A DNA stretch of 64,000 nucleotides, taken from Mycolicibacterium duvalii (GTDB lineage: Bacteria > Actinomycetota > Actinomycetes > Mycobacteriales > Mycobacteriaceae). This document shows, in pieces, positions 42,609-52,048 of this stretch (position 1 is its first letter; each line of letters starts with the position of its first letter). The notes beneath the pieces are model-generated. The model was given only the letters and a program-made list of their open reading frames with translations, did no database searches and was not told where the DNA came from. Position numbers and translations under genes: made by a program. The DNA lies in assembly GCF_010726645.1 (NCBI RefSeq), contig NZ_AP022563.1, forward strand, positions 2,604,001-2,668,000. Reading direction: 5' to 3'.

Positions 42609-43798
42609 ACCCGGTAGTCCGCCAGCAGACGCTTGCTGATGATGTTCTTCTGGATCTCGCTGGTCCCCTCACCGATGAGCAGGAACGGCGCATCGCGCAT
42701 CAGGCGTTCGATCTCGTACTCCTTGGAGTAGCCGTAGCCACCGTGGATGCGGAAGCTCTGCTGGGTGACCTCGGCGCAGACCTCGCTGGCGAAGTACTTC
42801 GCCATCCCGGCCGCCACATCGTTGCGTTCGCCGGTGTCCTTCATCCGCGCGGCGTTGACCATCATCAGGTGCGCCGCCTCGACTTTGGTTGCCATCTCGG
42901 CCAACTGGAATGCGATGGCCTGGTGCTCGGCGATCGGCTTACCGAACGTGGTGCGCTGCTGGGCGTAGCGCACCGCCAGCTCGAAGGCGCGGATGCCCAC
43001 GCCGCACGCGCGGGCCGACACGTTGACCCGTCCGACCTCCACGCCGTCCATCATCTGGAAGAAGCCCTGGCCGGGCGCTTCGCCGAGGATGTCGGAGGCC
43101 CGGGCGCGGTACCCGTCGAAGATCAACTCGGTGGTGTCGATGCCCTTGTAGCCGAGCTTGTCCAGCTTGCCCGGAACGGTCAGTCCGGGAACGACTTCCC
43201 CGAAACCCGTGGGCTTCTCGATCAAGAACGCCGTGAGATTGCGGTGCGGCTTGTCGGCGCCCTCGTCGGTGCGGACCAGCGCGGCCACCAGCGTGGAGCT
43301 GCCGCCGTTGGTCAGCCACATCTTCTGGCCGTCGATGGTGTAGGTACCGTCACCGTTGTCGCGAGCCCTGGTGCGGATCGCCGCGACGTCGCTGCCGAGC
43401 TCGGGCTCGGACATCGAGAACGCGCCGCGGGTCTCCCCGGTGGCCATCTTCGGCAGATAGTAGGCCTTCTGGGCGTCGGTACCGTGCTGGCGAATCATGT
43501 ACGCCACGATGAAGTGGGTGTTGATGACGCCGGACACGCTCATCCAGCCGCGCGCGAGTTCCTCCACGCACAGCGCGTAGGTCAGCAACGACTCCCCCAG
43601 CCCGCCGTACTCCTCGGGGATCATCAGCCCGAACAGTCCCATCTCGCGCATGGCGTCGACGATCGCCTGCGGATACGTGTCGGCGTGCTCGAGTTCCTGC
43701 GCGGTAGGGATGACCTCTTTGTCCACGAACTGCCGCACGGTCGCGACGATCTCGGTCTGGAACTCGGTCAGACCCAGTGTCTGGGCAAGTCTGGTCAC
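42605..43798 (-). CDS. Acyl-CoA dehydrogenase
   Basis: 397 residues, canonical: SMSEPELGSDVA, MWLTNGGSS, RIHGGYGYSKEYEIERLMRDA and GEGTSEIQKNII with the expected catalytic glutamate in the EGTS loop. A single homotetramer-type enzyme rather than half of a pair. GTG 43798 overlaps the thiolase stop (GTGA); the open frame that continues to 44224 is antisense noise. Confidence 0.9.
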   Translation of the reverse strand: MTRLAQTLGLTEFQTEIVATVRQFVDKEVIPTAQELEHADTYPQAIVDAMREMGLFGLMIPEEYGGLGESLLTYALCVEELARGWMSVSGVINTHFIVAYMIRQHGTDAQKAYYLPKMATGETRGAFSMSEPELGSDVAAIRTRARDNGDGTYTIDGQKMWLTNGGSSTLVAALVRTDEGADKPHRNLTAFLIEKPTGFGEVVPGLTVPGKLDKLGYKGIDTTELIFDGYRARASDILGEAPGQGFFQMMDGVEVGRVNVSARACGVGIRAFELAVRYAQQRTTFGKPIAEHQAIAFQLAEMATKVEAAHLMMVNAARMKDTGERNDVAAGMAKYFASEVCAEVTQQSFRIHGGYGYSKEYEIERLMRDAPFLLIGEGTSEIQKNIISKRLLADYRV

Positions 43799-45012
43799 GC
43801 CGCCACCCCTTCGAACACCGCCGCGAGACCCTGCCCGCCGCCGATGCACATCGTCTCCAGGCCGTAGCGTCCGCTGCGCCGATGGAGCTCGCGAGCCAGG
43901 GTGGCCAGCATCCGGCCCCCCGTGGCACCGACCGGATGCCCCAGCGAGATCCCCGAACCGTGCACGTTGACGCGCTCCAGGTCGGAAGGACCGAATTTCC
44001 ATTCCCGCAGGCACGCCAGCGCCTGCGCGGCGAACGCCTCGTTGAGTTCGATCAGGTCCATGTCGGCCAGCGACAGCCCCGCCTTGTCCAGGGCCGCGGC
44101 GCTCGCCGGCACCGGACCGATGCCCATCACGCTGGGCGGCACCCCGGCCACCGCCCACGACACCAGCCGCACCAGCGGCGTCAGGCCCAGCTCGGCGGCC
44201 TTCTCCGGGGTCGTCACCAGACACATCGAGGCCGCGTCGTTCTGACCGCTGGAGTTGCCGGCCGTGACGGTGGCATCCGGATCACTGCTGCCCAGAACGG
44301 GTTTCAGCCTGGCCAGCGCCTCGACCGAGGTGTCCGCGCGCGGATGCTCGTCGGTATCGACGACCTCGTCGCCGGCGCGGGTCCGCACCGTGACGGGCAC
44401 GATCGTCTCGGCGAGCGAGCCGTCACGCTGCGCGGTCACCGCGCGGCGGTGCGACATCACGGCCAGCTCGTCCTGCTCGTCGCGCGGGATCGAATACTGC
44501 CGGCGCAGGTTCTCCGCCGTTTCCAGCATGCCACCGGGCACCGGATGGTTCTTCCCGCCCGCGGTCGTGCGCCCACGGGTCAGCGCGTCGTGCACCGCGA
44601 CGCCCCCACGCGCCCCGCCCCAACGCATGTCGGTGGAATGGAACACCACATTGCTCATCGACTCGGCACCGCCGGCGACGACCAGCTCGTTGCCACCGCT
44701 GCTCACCTGCAGGCACGCCTGGATCACCGCCTGGAGCCCCGAACCGCAGCGCCGGTCGATCTGCATGCCGGGCACCGTGACGGGCAGCCCGGCGTCGAGC
44801 GCGATGACCCGGCCGATCGCGGGGGCCTCCATGCTGGGATAGCAGTGCCCGACGATCACGTCCTCGATCGCGTCGGGGGCCACGCCGGTGCGGTGCAGCA
44901 GACCCTGCAACGCCGTGACCCCGAGATCGACGGCGGTCAGGGACCGGAACATGCCTCCGTAACGGCCGATCGGCGTGCGCACCGGCTCGCAGATCACCGC
45001 CTCCCGCATCAC
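43795..45012 (-). CDS. Acetyl-CoA acetyltransferase (thiolase)
   Basis: 405 residues. [13 protein letters not shown] (nucleophile), [16 protein letters not shown] and CIGGGQGLA: all thiolase motifs present, in the PcaF/FadA-like arrangement. GTG 45012 overlaps the SDR stop (GTGA); ATG 45009 is an alternative. Probably performs the final cleavage of this operon's 3-oxoacyl-CoA. Confidence 0.92.
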   Translation of the reverse strand: MMREAVICEPVRTPIGRYGGMFRSLTAVDLGVTALQGLLHRTGVAPDAIEDVIVGHCYPSMEAPAIGRVIALDAGLPVTVPGMQIDRRCGSGLQAVIQACLQVSSGGNELVVAGGAESMSNVVFHSTDMRWGGARGGVAVHDALTRGRTTAGGKNHPVPGGMLETAENLRRQYSIPRDEQDELAVMSHRRAVTAQRDGSLAETIVPVTVRTRAGDEVVDTDEHPRADTSVEALARLKPVLGSSDPDATVTAGNSSGQNDAASMCLVTTPEKAAELGLTPLVRLVSWAVAGVPPSVMGIGPVPASAAALDKAGLSLADMDLIELNEAFAAQALACLREWKFGPSDLERVNVHGSGISLGHPVGATGGRMLATLARELHRRSGRYGLETMCIGGGQGLAAVFEGVAA

Positions 45013-45749
45013 AGGTGTCGTCCGCCGGTGACCTCGAGCACCGTTCCGGTCATGTACGAGGAGAGGTGCGAGGCCAGGAACAGCGCGACGTTGGCGACCT
45101 CCTCGGGTTCACCGGCGCGGCCGAGCGGCACCTCGGCGACCTTGGAGTCCCAAATGCGTTGCGGCATAGCCTCGGTCATGGCCGAGCGGATCAGGCCGGG
45201 CTGGATCGCGTTGACCCGCACCCCGAGGTAGGCCAGTTCCTTGGATGCCGCCTTGGTCATCCCGACGATGCCGGCCTTGGCTGCCGAGTAGTTGGTCTGG
45301 CCGACCATGCCGACCTTGCCGGAGATCGACGACATGTTGACGATCGCACCGCGCTTCTGTTCGCGCATCACCGCCGCGGCCGCGCGCAGCCCGTTCCAGG
45401 TGCCCTTCAGATGCACCGAGATCACCTGATCGAACTGGTCCTCGGTCATCTTGCGCATGGTCGCGTCGCGGGTGATGCCGGCGTTGTTGACCATGATGTC
45501 GAGCCCACCGAAACCGTCGATCGCGGCTTGGACCAGCGCTTCGACTTCCGCGGAGTCGGTGACGTCGCAGCGCACCGCCCGCGCGACGCCGTCCCCACCC
45601 AGGGACTCCGCCGCGGCCTGCGTCGCCTCGATGTTCACGTCACCGAGCACCACGCGGGCTCCTTCGGCGACGAACCGCTGCGCGATCGCGTAACCCAGAC
45701 CTTGCGCTCCACCGGTGATCACCGCGGTCTGACCCGTCAGCAATGACAC
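45009..45749 (-). CDS. FabG-like SDR (3-hydroxyacyl-CoA/3-oxoacyl reductase type)
   Basis: About 246 residues. [17 protein letters not shown] and [10 protein letters not shown]...YSAAK, a very regular FabG-type SDR. In this operon (SDR-thiolase-dehydrogenase-GntR-CaiB) it would act as the 3-hydroxyacyl-CoA dehydrogenase. GTG 45749 is preferred to the longer open frame to 45794, which would run into the promoter. Confidence 0.88.
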   Translation of the reverse strand: MSLLTGQTAVITGGAQGLGYAIAQRFVAEGARVVLGDVNIEATQAAAESLGGDGVARAVRCDVTDSAEVEALVQAAIDGFGGLDIMVNNAGITRDATMRKMTEDQFDQVISVHLKGTWNGLRAAAAVMREQKRGAIVNMSSISGKVGMVGQTNYSAAKAGIVGMTKAASKELAYLGVRVNAIQPGLIRSAMTEAMPQRIWDSKVAEVPLGRAGEPEEVANVALFLASHLSSYMTGTVLEVTGGRHL

Positions 45750-45797
45750 TGTCCACCATCCTCGCGTCTGTAGGGACCCAATGGCCGCTATCATATT

Positions 45798-45807
45798 TCA
45801 TATACGA
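45798..45807. promoter_or_regulatory. VanR/GntR-like near-palindrome in divergent promoter
   Basis: TCATATACGA (reverse complement TCGTATATGA) is a near-palindrome inside the AT-rich stretch 45789-45812, which otherwise stands out in GC-rich DNA. FCD-type GntR proteins of the VanR branch often bind TNGTATACNA-like cores, so this is a candidate site for the 41931-42608 regulator. It lies between the SDR and acyl-CoA dehydrogenase starts. Confidence 0.5.
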
Positions 45808-45843
45808 TATTTCCCCATCGGGACCCCGAGGAGTATCAAACCC

Positions 45844-47037
45844 GTGAGCATTGAAACCGGTTCAGAAGTCGGTCTCGAGGTCAGTGCCGAGGACTTCGCC
45901 GAGATCCTGGCCCAGACCCGCCAGTTCGTCCGGACCGCTGTGGTCCCGCGCGAGCAGGAGATCCTGACCGAGGACCGTGTGCCCGATGACCTCCGCCAGC
46001 AGGCCAAGGACATGGGCTTGTTCGGTTACGCGATCCCCCAGCAGTGGGGTGGCCTGGGCCTGAACCTCGTCCAGGACATCGAATTGGCCATGGAGCTCGG
46101 CTACACCTCGTTGGCGCTGCGCTCGATGTTCGGCACCAACAACGGCATCGCCGGCCAGGTGCTGGTGGGCTACGGCACCGACGAGCAGAAGACGACCTGG
46201 CTCGAAGGGATCGCCTCCGGTGAGGTCGTGGCCTCCTTTGCGCTGACCGAACCGGGCGCGGGGTCCAACCCGTCCGGTCTGCGGACGAAAGCGGTGCGAG
46301 ACGGAAGTGACTGGGTCATCAACGGCCAGAAGCAGTACATCACCAACGCCCCGACCGCCGATCTGTTCGTCACGTTCGCGCGCAGCCGACCGGCCGACGA
46401 CAACGGCGCGGGCATCGCCGTGTTTCTGGTGCCGGCCGACGCACATGGTGTCGAGGTCGGCGCCAAGGACAAGAAGATGGGTCAGGAAGGAGCCTGGACC
46501 GCCGACGTGAGCTTCACCGACGTGCGGGTGCCGGCCGCCGCGCTGGTCGGCGGCAGCGAGGACATCGGGTACCGCGCCGCGATGACGTCGCTGGCGCGCG
46601 GGCGCGTGCATATCGCGGCGCTGGCCGTCGGAACGGCCCAGCGCGCCTTGGACGAATCGGTGGCCTACGCCGCGACCGCCACCCAGGGCGGCACGCCGAT
46701 CGGTGACTTCCAACTGGTGCAGGCGATGCTCGCCGACCAGCAGACCGAGGTGATGGCCGGCCGCGCACTGGTGCGCGACGCGGCGCAGAAGTGGGTCAAT
46801 GGAGAGGACCGTCGCATCGCGCCGTCGGCGGCCAAGCTGTTCTGCACCGAGATGGCTGGCCGGGTCGCCGATCTCGCGGTGCAGATCCACGGCGGCAGTG
46901 GGTACATGCGAGACGTCCCGGTGGAGCGGATTTACCGCGACGTCCGGCTGCTCCGGCTCTACGAGGGCACCAGCGAGATCCAGCGGCTGATCATCGGCGG
47001 CGGGCTGGTGAAAGCCGCGAAACGGGCGCAGCACTAG
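45844..47037 (+). CDS. Acyl-CoA dehydrogenase
   Basis: About 397 residues. ALTEPGAGSNPSG, WVINGQKQYITNA, QIHGGSGYMRDVPVERIYRDVR and LYEGTSEIQRLI are canonical. GTG 45844 follows GAGGAG by ten bases. First of two genes read divergently from the SDR-thiolase operon; the second is the mycofactocin-type SDR, 44 bp downstream. Confidence 0.9.
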   Translation: MSIETGSEVGLEVSAEDFAEILAQTRQFVRTAVVPREQEILTEDRVPDDLRQQAKDMGLFGYAIPQQWGGLGLNLVQDIELAMELGYTSLALRSMFGTNNGIAGQVLVGYGTDEQKTTWLEGIASGEVVASFALTEPGAGSNPSGLRTKAVRDGSDWVINGQKQYITNAPTADLFVTFARSRPADDNGAGIAVFLVPADAHGVEVGAKDKKMGQEGAWTADVSFTDVRVPAAALVGGSEDIGYRAAMTSLARGRVHIAALAVGTAQRALDESVAYAATATQGGTPIGDFQLVQAMLADQQTEVMAGRALVRDAAQKWVNGEDRRIAPSAAKLFCTEMAGRVADLAVQIHGGSGYMRDVPVERIYRDVRLLRLYEGTSEIQRLIIGGGLVKAAKRAQH

Positions 47038-47081
47038 ATAATCCCCCGCGCGACTCACCCGACAGCAGAGGACAGCAGCAC

Positions 47082-47915
47082 ATGACCGACACACGGGCAG
47101 GCAGGCTCGACGGCCGGGTCGCCTTCATCACCGGCGCGGCCCGCGGCCAGGGCCGGGCACACGCGGTACGGATGGCCAACGAGGGCGCCGACGTCATCGC
47201 CGTCGACATCGCCGGTCCGCTCCCGCCGTGCGTGCCCTACGACCACGCCACCGTCGAGGATCTCGAAGAGACGGTGCGTCTGGTCGAAAAGACCGGTCGC
47301 CGCATCATTTCCGCGGTGGTCGACACCCGGGACCACGACGGGCTGCGCGGCGTGGTCACCTCGGCGGTCGCCGAGCTGGGCCGACTGGATGTGATCGTCG
47401 CCAACGCCGGGGTGTCCGCACCGCAAGCCTGGGACCAGATCGGTCCGGACGACTTCCGCGACGTGATGGACATCAACGTCACCGGCACCTGGAACACCGT
47501 GATGGCCGGCGCGGACAAGATCGTCGAGGGCGGCCGTGGCGGTTCGATCATCCTGATCAGCTCGGCGGCGGGGATCAAACTGCAGCCGTTCATGGTGCAC
47601 TACACGGCCAGCAAGCACGCGGTCACCGGGATGGCCCGTGCGTTCGCCGCCGAGCTCGGCAAGCATTCGATCCGGGTCAACAGCGTGCACCCCGGTCCGG
47701 TGCTGACCGACATGGGCACCGGTGACATGGTCACCGCTCTGAGCAAGGCGATGGAGACCAACCCGCAGCTGCAGAACATGATGACGCCGTTCCTGCCCAC
47801 CTGGATCGTCGAACCCGAGGACATCGCCGACACGGTGTGCTGGCTGGCCAGTGACGAGTCGAAGTACGTGACCGCGAGCGCGATCTCGATCGACCAGGGG
47901 TCAACGCACTACTGA
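47082..47915 (+). CDS. Mycofactocin-type SDR family oxidoreductase
   Basis: 277 residues. The N-terminus GRVAFITGAARGQGRAHAVRMANEGADVIAVD is the diagnostic pattern of SDRs thought to use mycofactocin as electron acceptor with a bound nicotinamide, and YTASK is the catalytic YxxxK. An extended loop after the first domain (PPCVPYDHATVEDLEETVRLV) is also typical. It would oxidise a secondary alcohol to a ketone. ATG 47082. Its 3' end overlaps the convergent hydrolase by 15 bp. Confidence 0.88.
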   Translation: MTDTRAGRLDGRVAFITGAARGQGRAHAVRMANEGADVIAVDIAGPLPPCVPYDHATVEDLEETVRLVEKTGRRIISAVVDTRDHDGLRGVVTSAVAELGRLDVIVANAGVSAPQAWDQIGPDDFRDVMDINVTGTWNTVMAGADKIVEGGRGGSIILISSAAGIKLQPFMVHYTASKHAVTGMARAFAAELGKHSIRVNSVHPGPVLTDMGTGDMVTALSKAMETNPQLQNMMTPFLPTWIVEPEDIADTVCWLASDESKYVTASAISIDQGSTHY

Positions 47916-48806
47916 CCGCAGCAGCCGCCGCGACAGGAACGCCACCTGGTCCCGCGCGGTCTTGTCGAACCACTCGTGACCGGGCCACACGTCGAAGTGG
48001 TCACACGGATAGCGGTGCACCTGCGCGCGCCCGTGTGCGGCGGTCGCCGCGACGGCGTCCGCGGGCACGTACTGGTCGAAGTCGGCGATCTGCACCAGCA
48101 GCGGGCAGCGTAGCTGCTTGGCCGCGGTGGTGGTGCGCACGCTCAGGACCTCCAGGCCGACCGCGCAGTCGATCTCGTTGCGCCACGTCGGACCCGCCAT
48201 CGACAGGTAGCTCTCGTAGGCACCGTCGAGCGCCAGCGCCCCCGGCTCCCCCACGGGAGCGACCAACGGCATCAGCGTGGGGGCGTCGCCCCGCCGGACG
48301 GCGAGCCGGCTCTTGACTCCTGCCAGTGTCCACCGCAGGGAGGTGAGCGGGTCCCGCGATGACGCAGCGGCGCGGCTGACGGCCAGTCCACTGGTCAGCG
48401 GAGTGAGCGAGACGACCGCCGCGATGTCGGCACGTGCGGCCCCGACGGTCAGCACGTGGCCGCCCGAGAACGACGCTCCCCACAGCGCGACGCGGTCGGC
48501 ATCCACTCCGTCGAGAGCTTTTGCCGCCTCCACCGCGCTGTGGTAGTCATCGATCTGCTTTCGCACCGAAAGCGATTGGCGCGGTGTTCCTTCCGACGCA
48601 CCGAAGCCGCGGTAGTCGAAGGCCAGGACGTCCATCCCGGACTCGGCGAACCGCTCGGCGAACGGCGCGAGTCCGGAGTCCTTGGTCCCGCCGAACCCGT
48701 GCGCCATCACCACCACGGGCCGTCGATCCGCGTCGCCCAACGCCCGGAAATGCCAAGCGCTGCAATTCACATCTCCACTACGGAACGTGATCTCGCTCGG
48801 CGTCAT
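47901..48806 (-). CDS. Alpha/beta-hydrolase
   Basis: About 301 residues. HGFGGTKDSG oxyanion loop, nucleophile elbow WGASFSGG, then FDQYVP (acid) and YPCDHFDVWPG (histidine), a complete triad. Resembles mycobacterial peptidase S15/X-Pro-like acyl hydrolases. ATG 48806 overlaps the FMO stop (ATGA), a second oxygenase-hydrolase couple parallel to 1781-4554. Confidence 0.88.
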   Translation of the reverse strand: MTPSEITFRSGDVNCSAWHFRALGDADRRPVVVMAHGFGGTKDSGLAPFAERFAESGMDVLAFDYRGFGASEGTPRQSLSVRKQIDDYHSAVEAAKALDGVDADRVALWGASFSGGHVLTVGAARADIAAVVSLTPLTSGLAVSRAAASSRDPLTSLRWTLAGVKSRLAVRRGDAPTLMPLVAPVGEPGALALDGAYESYLSMAGPTWRNEIDCAVGLEVLSVRTTTAAKQLRCPLLVQIADFDQYVPADAVAATAAHGRAQVHRYPCDHFDVWPGHEWFDKTARDQVAFLSRRLLRSVVR

Positions 48807-50143
48807 CTCGATGCCCCAGCCTTGTCTCGGGCCCGTCGCAGGCCTGCCGGCAGTTCCCGCGTGCGCAGGTCGTGTTCGTAGATGAAGTAGTCCACCTGCT
48901 GGGTGTGGCGCGGCCGATCGGTGCAGTGGCCGGCGTGCAACTGCTGGTCGGCTGCGATGACCCGTTCCATCTCGTCGACGGACGGCAGCGCGTATCTGCC
49001 GACGGCGTAGGCCGCCAGCAGCCGCGACTGGCACTCCACGAACGGAAACAGCGTCGGCACCGACTGCGCGAACCCGATGAACACCAGATCGTCGATGCCT
49101 GGCTTGAACATCCTCTTGTACAGCGGAATCTGGTTGTCCGGCGCACTGATGAAGTCCGGGTCGAAGAACGGGAAGGTGATGTTGTACCCGGTGGCGTAGA
49201 TGATGACGTCGAACGCGTCGCTGGTGCCGTCGACGAAATGTACGGTATCGCCGTCCAACCGAGCCACGTTGGGTTTGGGCACCACGTCACCGGAGCCGAG
49301 CCGCAGCGGCAGCTCCACCGATTGCGTGGGGTGCGCCTCGAAGAGTTTGTGGTCGGCCGGGGGCAGACCGTACATCCTCGGATCGGTCCCCAGCATCGGC
49401 GCGATCAATTGCACCGCTTTGCGTTGCCATGCCAGCGGCAGATGCGGCGAGGTCCGCCAGAAGGTGTCGCCCGGCCGGCCGGCGATGTACTTCGGCACGA
49501 TCCATGCGCTCGATCGGGTCGACAGCGTGACCTTGTTGCCCAGGGCTTTGGACGACAGTTCGACGGTGATGTCGGCGGCACTGTTGCCGATGCCGACGAC
49601 CAGGATGCGTTTGTCGTGCAGGTCCAGCGGGGTCGACGGATCGATGTAATCGTGGGAGTGGATCGACTGGTTGGTGAACGAGCCCGGGAAGTCCGGCCGG
49701 CGCGGGTCCCAGTGATGGCCGTTGGCCACCACCAGCAGATCGAACTGCCGTTGCGCCCCGGACTGGTCGGTCAACTGCCACCCCGCGCCGTCGTCGGCGC
49801 GTTCGGCCCGTACCACGCCGTTTCCGAACTCGATGCCCTCGAGCAGCCCGAACGCCGCGGCGTACTCGTCGAGATACGCCTTGACCTCGGAGTGATGCGG
49901 AAAAGACGGGTAGTGCTCGGGCATCGGAAAGTCTTTGAACGACAGCCGATCCTTGGAGGTGTCGATGTGCAGCGACCGGTAGGCACTGCTGTGGCCGTTG
50001 GGGTTCCCGAAGGCCCAGTTACCGCCGATGCGATCGGAGGACTCGAACGTGGTGTACCGAACCCCGTAGTCCTTGAGCATCTTGCCCGCTGTCAGGCCGC
50101 TGATTCCGGCCCCGATCACCGCCACGTGGGGGTCTCTGCTCAT
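48803..50143 (-). CDS. Flavin-containing monooxygenase
   Basis: About 446 residues. FAD site GAGISGLTAG, GGNWAFGNP, an FMO-type F...HSHDY motif (FPGSFTNQSIHSHDY) and an NADPH site VVGIGNSAAD. The motif ends in Tyr, as in FMOs, rather than Trp-Pro/Asp of Baeyer-Villiger enzymes, so it is distinct from 2905-4554, though some FMOs also do Baeyer-Villiger chemistry. ATG 50143 has AGGAGGAG eight bases upstream. Its promoter overlaps a perfect palindrome at 50185-50198. Confidence 0.88.
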   Translation of the reverse strand: MSRDPHVAVIGAGISGLTAGKMLKDYGVRYTTFESSDRIGGNWAFGNPNGHSSAYRSLHIDTSKDRLSFKDFPMPEHYPSFPHHSEVKAYLDEYAAAFGLLEGIEFGNGVVRAERADDGAGWQLTDQSGAQRQFDLLVVANGHHWDPRRPDFPGSFTNQSIHSHDYIDPSTPLDLHDKRILVVGIGNSAADITVELSSKALGNKVTLSTRSSAWIVPKYIAGRPGDTFWRTSPHLPLAWQRKAVQLIAPMLGTDPRMYGLPPADHKLFEAHPTQSVELPLRLGSGDVVPKPNVARLDGDTVHFVDGTSDAFDVIIYATGYNITFPFFDPDFISAPDNQIPLYKRMFKPGIDDLVFIGFAQSVPTLFPFVECQSRLLAAYAVGRYALPSVDEMERVIAADQQLHAGHCTDRPRHTQQVDYFIYEHDLRTRELPAGLRRARDKAGASR

Positions 50144-50169
50144 CACCGACGCTCCTCCTGCCGCAACGC

Positions 50170-50198
50170 AATCTACGAGGCTTTTTGACGTACGTCAA
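50170..50198 (-). promoter_or_regulatory. FMO promoter with operator palindrome over the -35 box
   Basis: On the minus strand TTGACG (50198-50193), a 17-base spacer and TAGATT (50175-50170) form a consensus-like promoter with a start near 50163. TTGACGTACGTCAA (50185-50198) is a perfect 14-bp palindrome over the -35 box, the layout expected for a repressor operator. It differs from the O1-O7 repeat. Confidence 0.75.
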
Positions 50199-50241
50199 TG
50201 GTCGCTGACGCCCGTCGAATTTCTGGCAGGTGGAGCGGCGA

Positions 50242-50694
50242 TCAGGCGATGAAGCGCACGATCGACTCGGCGACCGCCGCCGGCTTCTCCGAACCCTCGA
50301 TCTCGACGGTCGTGGTCAACGTCGCCTGCACGGCGTTCTCGAGCTGGGCCACCGCGGTGAGTTCGGCGCGCGCACGGAGCTTGGCGCCCACCGGCACCGG
50401 CGTGATGAACCGGACTTTGTTGTAGCCGTAGTTGATGGCCATCGCGACGTTGTCCACGGTGTAGAGCTGGTGCGTGAAATGCGGGATCAGCGACAGGGTC
50501 AGCAGACCGTGGGCGATGGTCCCCCCGAAGGGGCCGTCGGCGGCGCGCTGCGGATCGACATGGATCCACTGGTGGTCGTCGGTGGCGTCGGCGAACAGGT
50601 TGACCCGATCCTGGGTGATGTCGAGCCATTCGGTGGGGCCGAGCTGAGTGCCCTCGGCGGCAGCCAGTTCAGCGAGATTGTTGAACTTCTTCAC
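50242..50694 (-). CDS. MaoC-like (R)-enoyl-CoA hydratase
   Basis: 150 residues, single hot-dog fold. DATDDHQWIHVDP is the hydratase-2 Asp/His active-site motif and GGTIAHGLLTLSL the following helix. Similar in size to mycobacterial HtdZ-type hydratases. GTG 50694 has AAGGAG upstream. It is separated from the FMO by 98 bp and probably has its own promoter in the 50695-51301 region. Confidence 0.88.
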   Translation of the reverse strand: MKKFNNLAELAAAEGTQLGPTEWLDITQDRVNLFADATDDHQWIHVDPQRAADGPFGGTIAHGLLTLSLIPHFTHQLYTVDNVAMAINYGYNKVRFITPVPVGAKLRARAELTAVAQLENAVQATLTTTVEIEGSEKPAAVAESIVRFIA

Positions 50695-51301
50695 TGGTGT
50701 CTCCTTCGACGGTCGGCACGGTGCAACGTGGGGTCAGCCGGCGGGCCCCGGCCGTGCAAAGCTCACAGTGCCACACGACCGCTCGGGCCCGACCGCCGCC
50801 CGACTCCAGAATCTGGCAGATGATGCCGTAACTCGCTGCAGACTTGCAGTTCCCTCCCCCAGCGAATTCACGCGACGTTCATTGGTGCTACCGCGACCTC
50901 GCCGCCACGTGGCGACACAGCGCCGGGGGCCCAATGAGCGCACCGCGTTCCGTGCACTCGAGTTGTCGAGTTAGCGAACATAAGTCGTCCAGCACATTTC
51001 CCGTGCAAGAAAGCGCAAAGAGAATGTCACGGAGTTCGCTCGAATCCAATTGTCGGCGTACTCAATCGGCAAATTCACCGGATTTCACCATACCAAATGG
51101 GTTCTTACGGTATGCCTTTAGTTACGCCCGATGTGTTGCCCACGAGTCCACCGCCAGGGAAATTGCCATGACTAGCTGGAATTCCAGATGGCTGCGGCTC
51201 CATACTGAGAACGTCGTACTCGCGACGAATACCGAATCCGCAATGACAGCAAAGGGCTTCCCCCATTTGGGCGTGGCCCCTGCACGACGATGGGAATAGG
51301 C
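50695..51301. other. 607-bp intergenic region with several dyads, no convincing gene
   Basis: The stretch is less GC-rich in its second half. It contains a perfect palindrome CGCCACGTGGCG (50903-50914) centred inside an outer pair TCATTGG/CCAATGA (50879-50885, 50931-50937), and an ACTCGA-GTTG-TCGAGT hairpin (50956-50971). Short open frames across it have no family resemblance and poor composition. It probably holds the divergent promoters of MaoC and the acyltransferase-moeY-c-di-GMP operon. Confidence 0.6.
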
Positions 51302-52048
51302 ATGACCATTTCGCTGACCGACTCGATGACCGAAGACTTTGTCCTGCCGTCCCGGCACGCTTGGTGGGACGAGGACGCGCAGTGCACGCTGATCATGTCG
51401 CAACCGTCGCTGGACCGCGAATTGTGGTTGCGTTATCTCGAAGGCGCCGAACGCAGTTATCAGAAGTTCGGGGTCGGTCGCGCCATCGATGTCGCGGACA
51501 TCAGCGACGGCCACGACACCGCGCTGTTCTGGGCGGCGCTCGACTCGTCCGGCCGGGTGATCGGTGGCGTGCGCGCCAAGGGACCGCTCACCGGTGCCGA
51601 CGATTCACATGCCGTCGTCGAATGGGACGGCCAGCCAGGTCTGCCCGCCGTCCGCAAGATGATCGACGACCGTGTGCCGTTCGGGGTGCTGGAGATGAAG
51701 GCGGCGTTCGTCGACGACCGCCCGGGTAACCCTCAAGGCGTGATCCGCGCGCTCGCGCGCAGCGGTTCGCACGCGATGGCGGTGATGGACGTGCAGTTCT
51801 GCATGGCCACCTCGGCACCCCATGTGCTCGACAAGTGGCGGACATCCGGCGGCGTCGTCGCCGCCATTCCCGCTACGCCGTACCCGGACCCGCGGTACCG
51901 CACGAAGATGATGTGGTGGGACCGCCGGACATGGATCCGCCATGCCGAGCCCAGCCAGATCTCCCGCATCTTCGCCGACCTCCGCGATCTGGAGCGGGCC
52001 GGGGTCACCTATGGCTCGGCGTCAGCGCTTCGCGATAATGCGTTGTGA
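51302..52048 (+). CDS. Acyltransferase-like protein (GNAT / AHL-synthase-like fold), first gene of the moeY operon
   Basis: About 248 residues. It shows the alternating pattern of the N-acyl amino acid/AHL-synthase-like GNAT fold: a disordered N-terminus, ALDSSGRVIGGVRAKGPL (the beta-strand pair with a ligand-loop Gly-Arg), GVLEMKAAFVDD, then MAVMDVQFCMATSAPHVLDKWRTSGG. No experimentally known relative can be named by eye, so the function is inference. ATG 51302 has GGGA upstream; ATG 51290 is also open. Its TGA overlaps the GTG of moeY, so the two are coupled. Confidence 0.65.
   Translation: MTISLTDSMTEDFVLPSRHAWWDEDAQCTLIMSQPSLDRELWLRYLEGAERSYQKFGVGRAIDVADISDGHDTALFWAALDSSGRVIGGVRAKGPLTGADDSHAVVEWDGQPGLPAVRKMIDDRVPFGVLEMKAAFVDDRPGNPQGVIRALARSGSHAMAVMDVQFCMATSAPHVLDKWRTSGGVVAAIPATPYPDPRYRTKMMWWDRRTWIRHAEPSQISRIFADLRDLERAGVTYGSASALRDNAL

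Noticed and set aside
48803..50143. Calling the second flavin enzyme a Baeyer-Villiger monooxygenase
   Set aside because: Its signature ends HSHDY, not HxxxWP/D, so FMO is the safer call.
50844..51299. A 151-codon open frame on the plus strand
   Set aside because: No family motif, serine/arginine-rich composition, and it crosses the nested dyads and runs into the upstream region of the acyltransferase-like gene.
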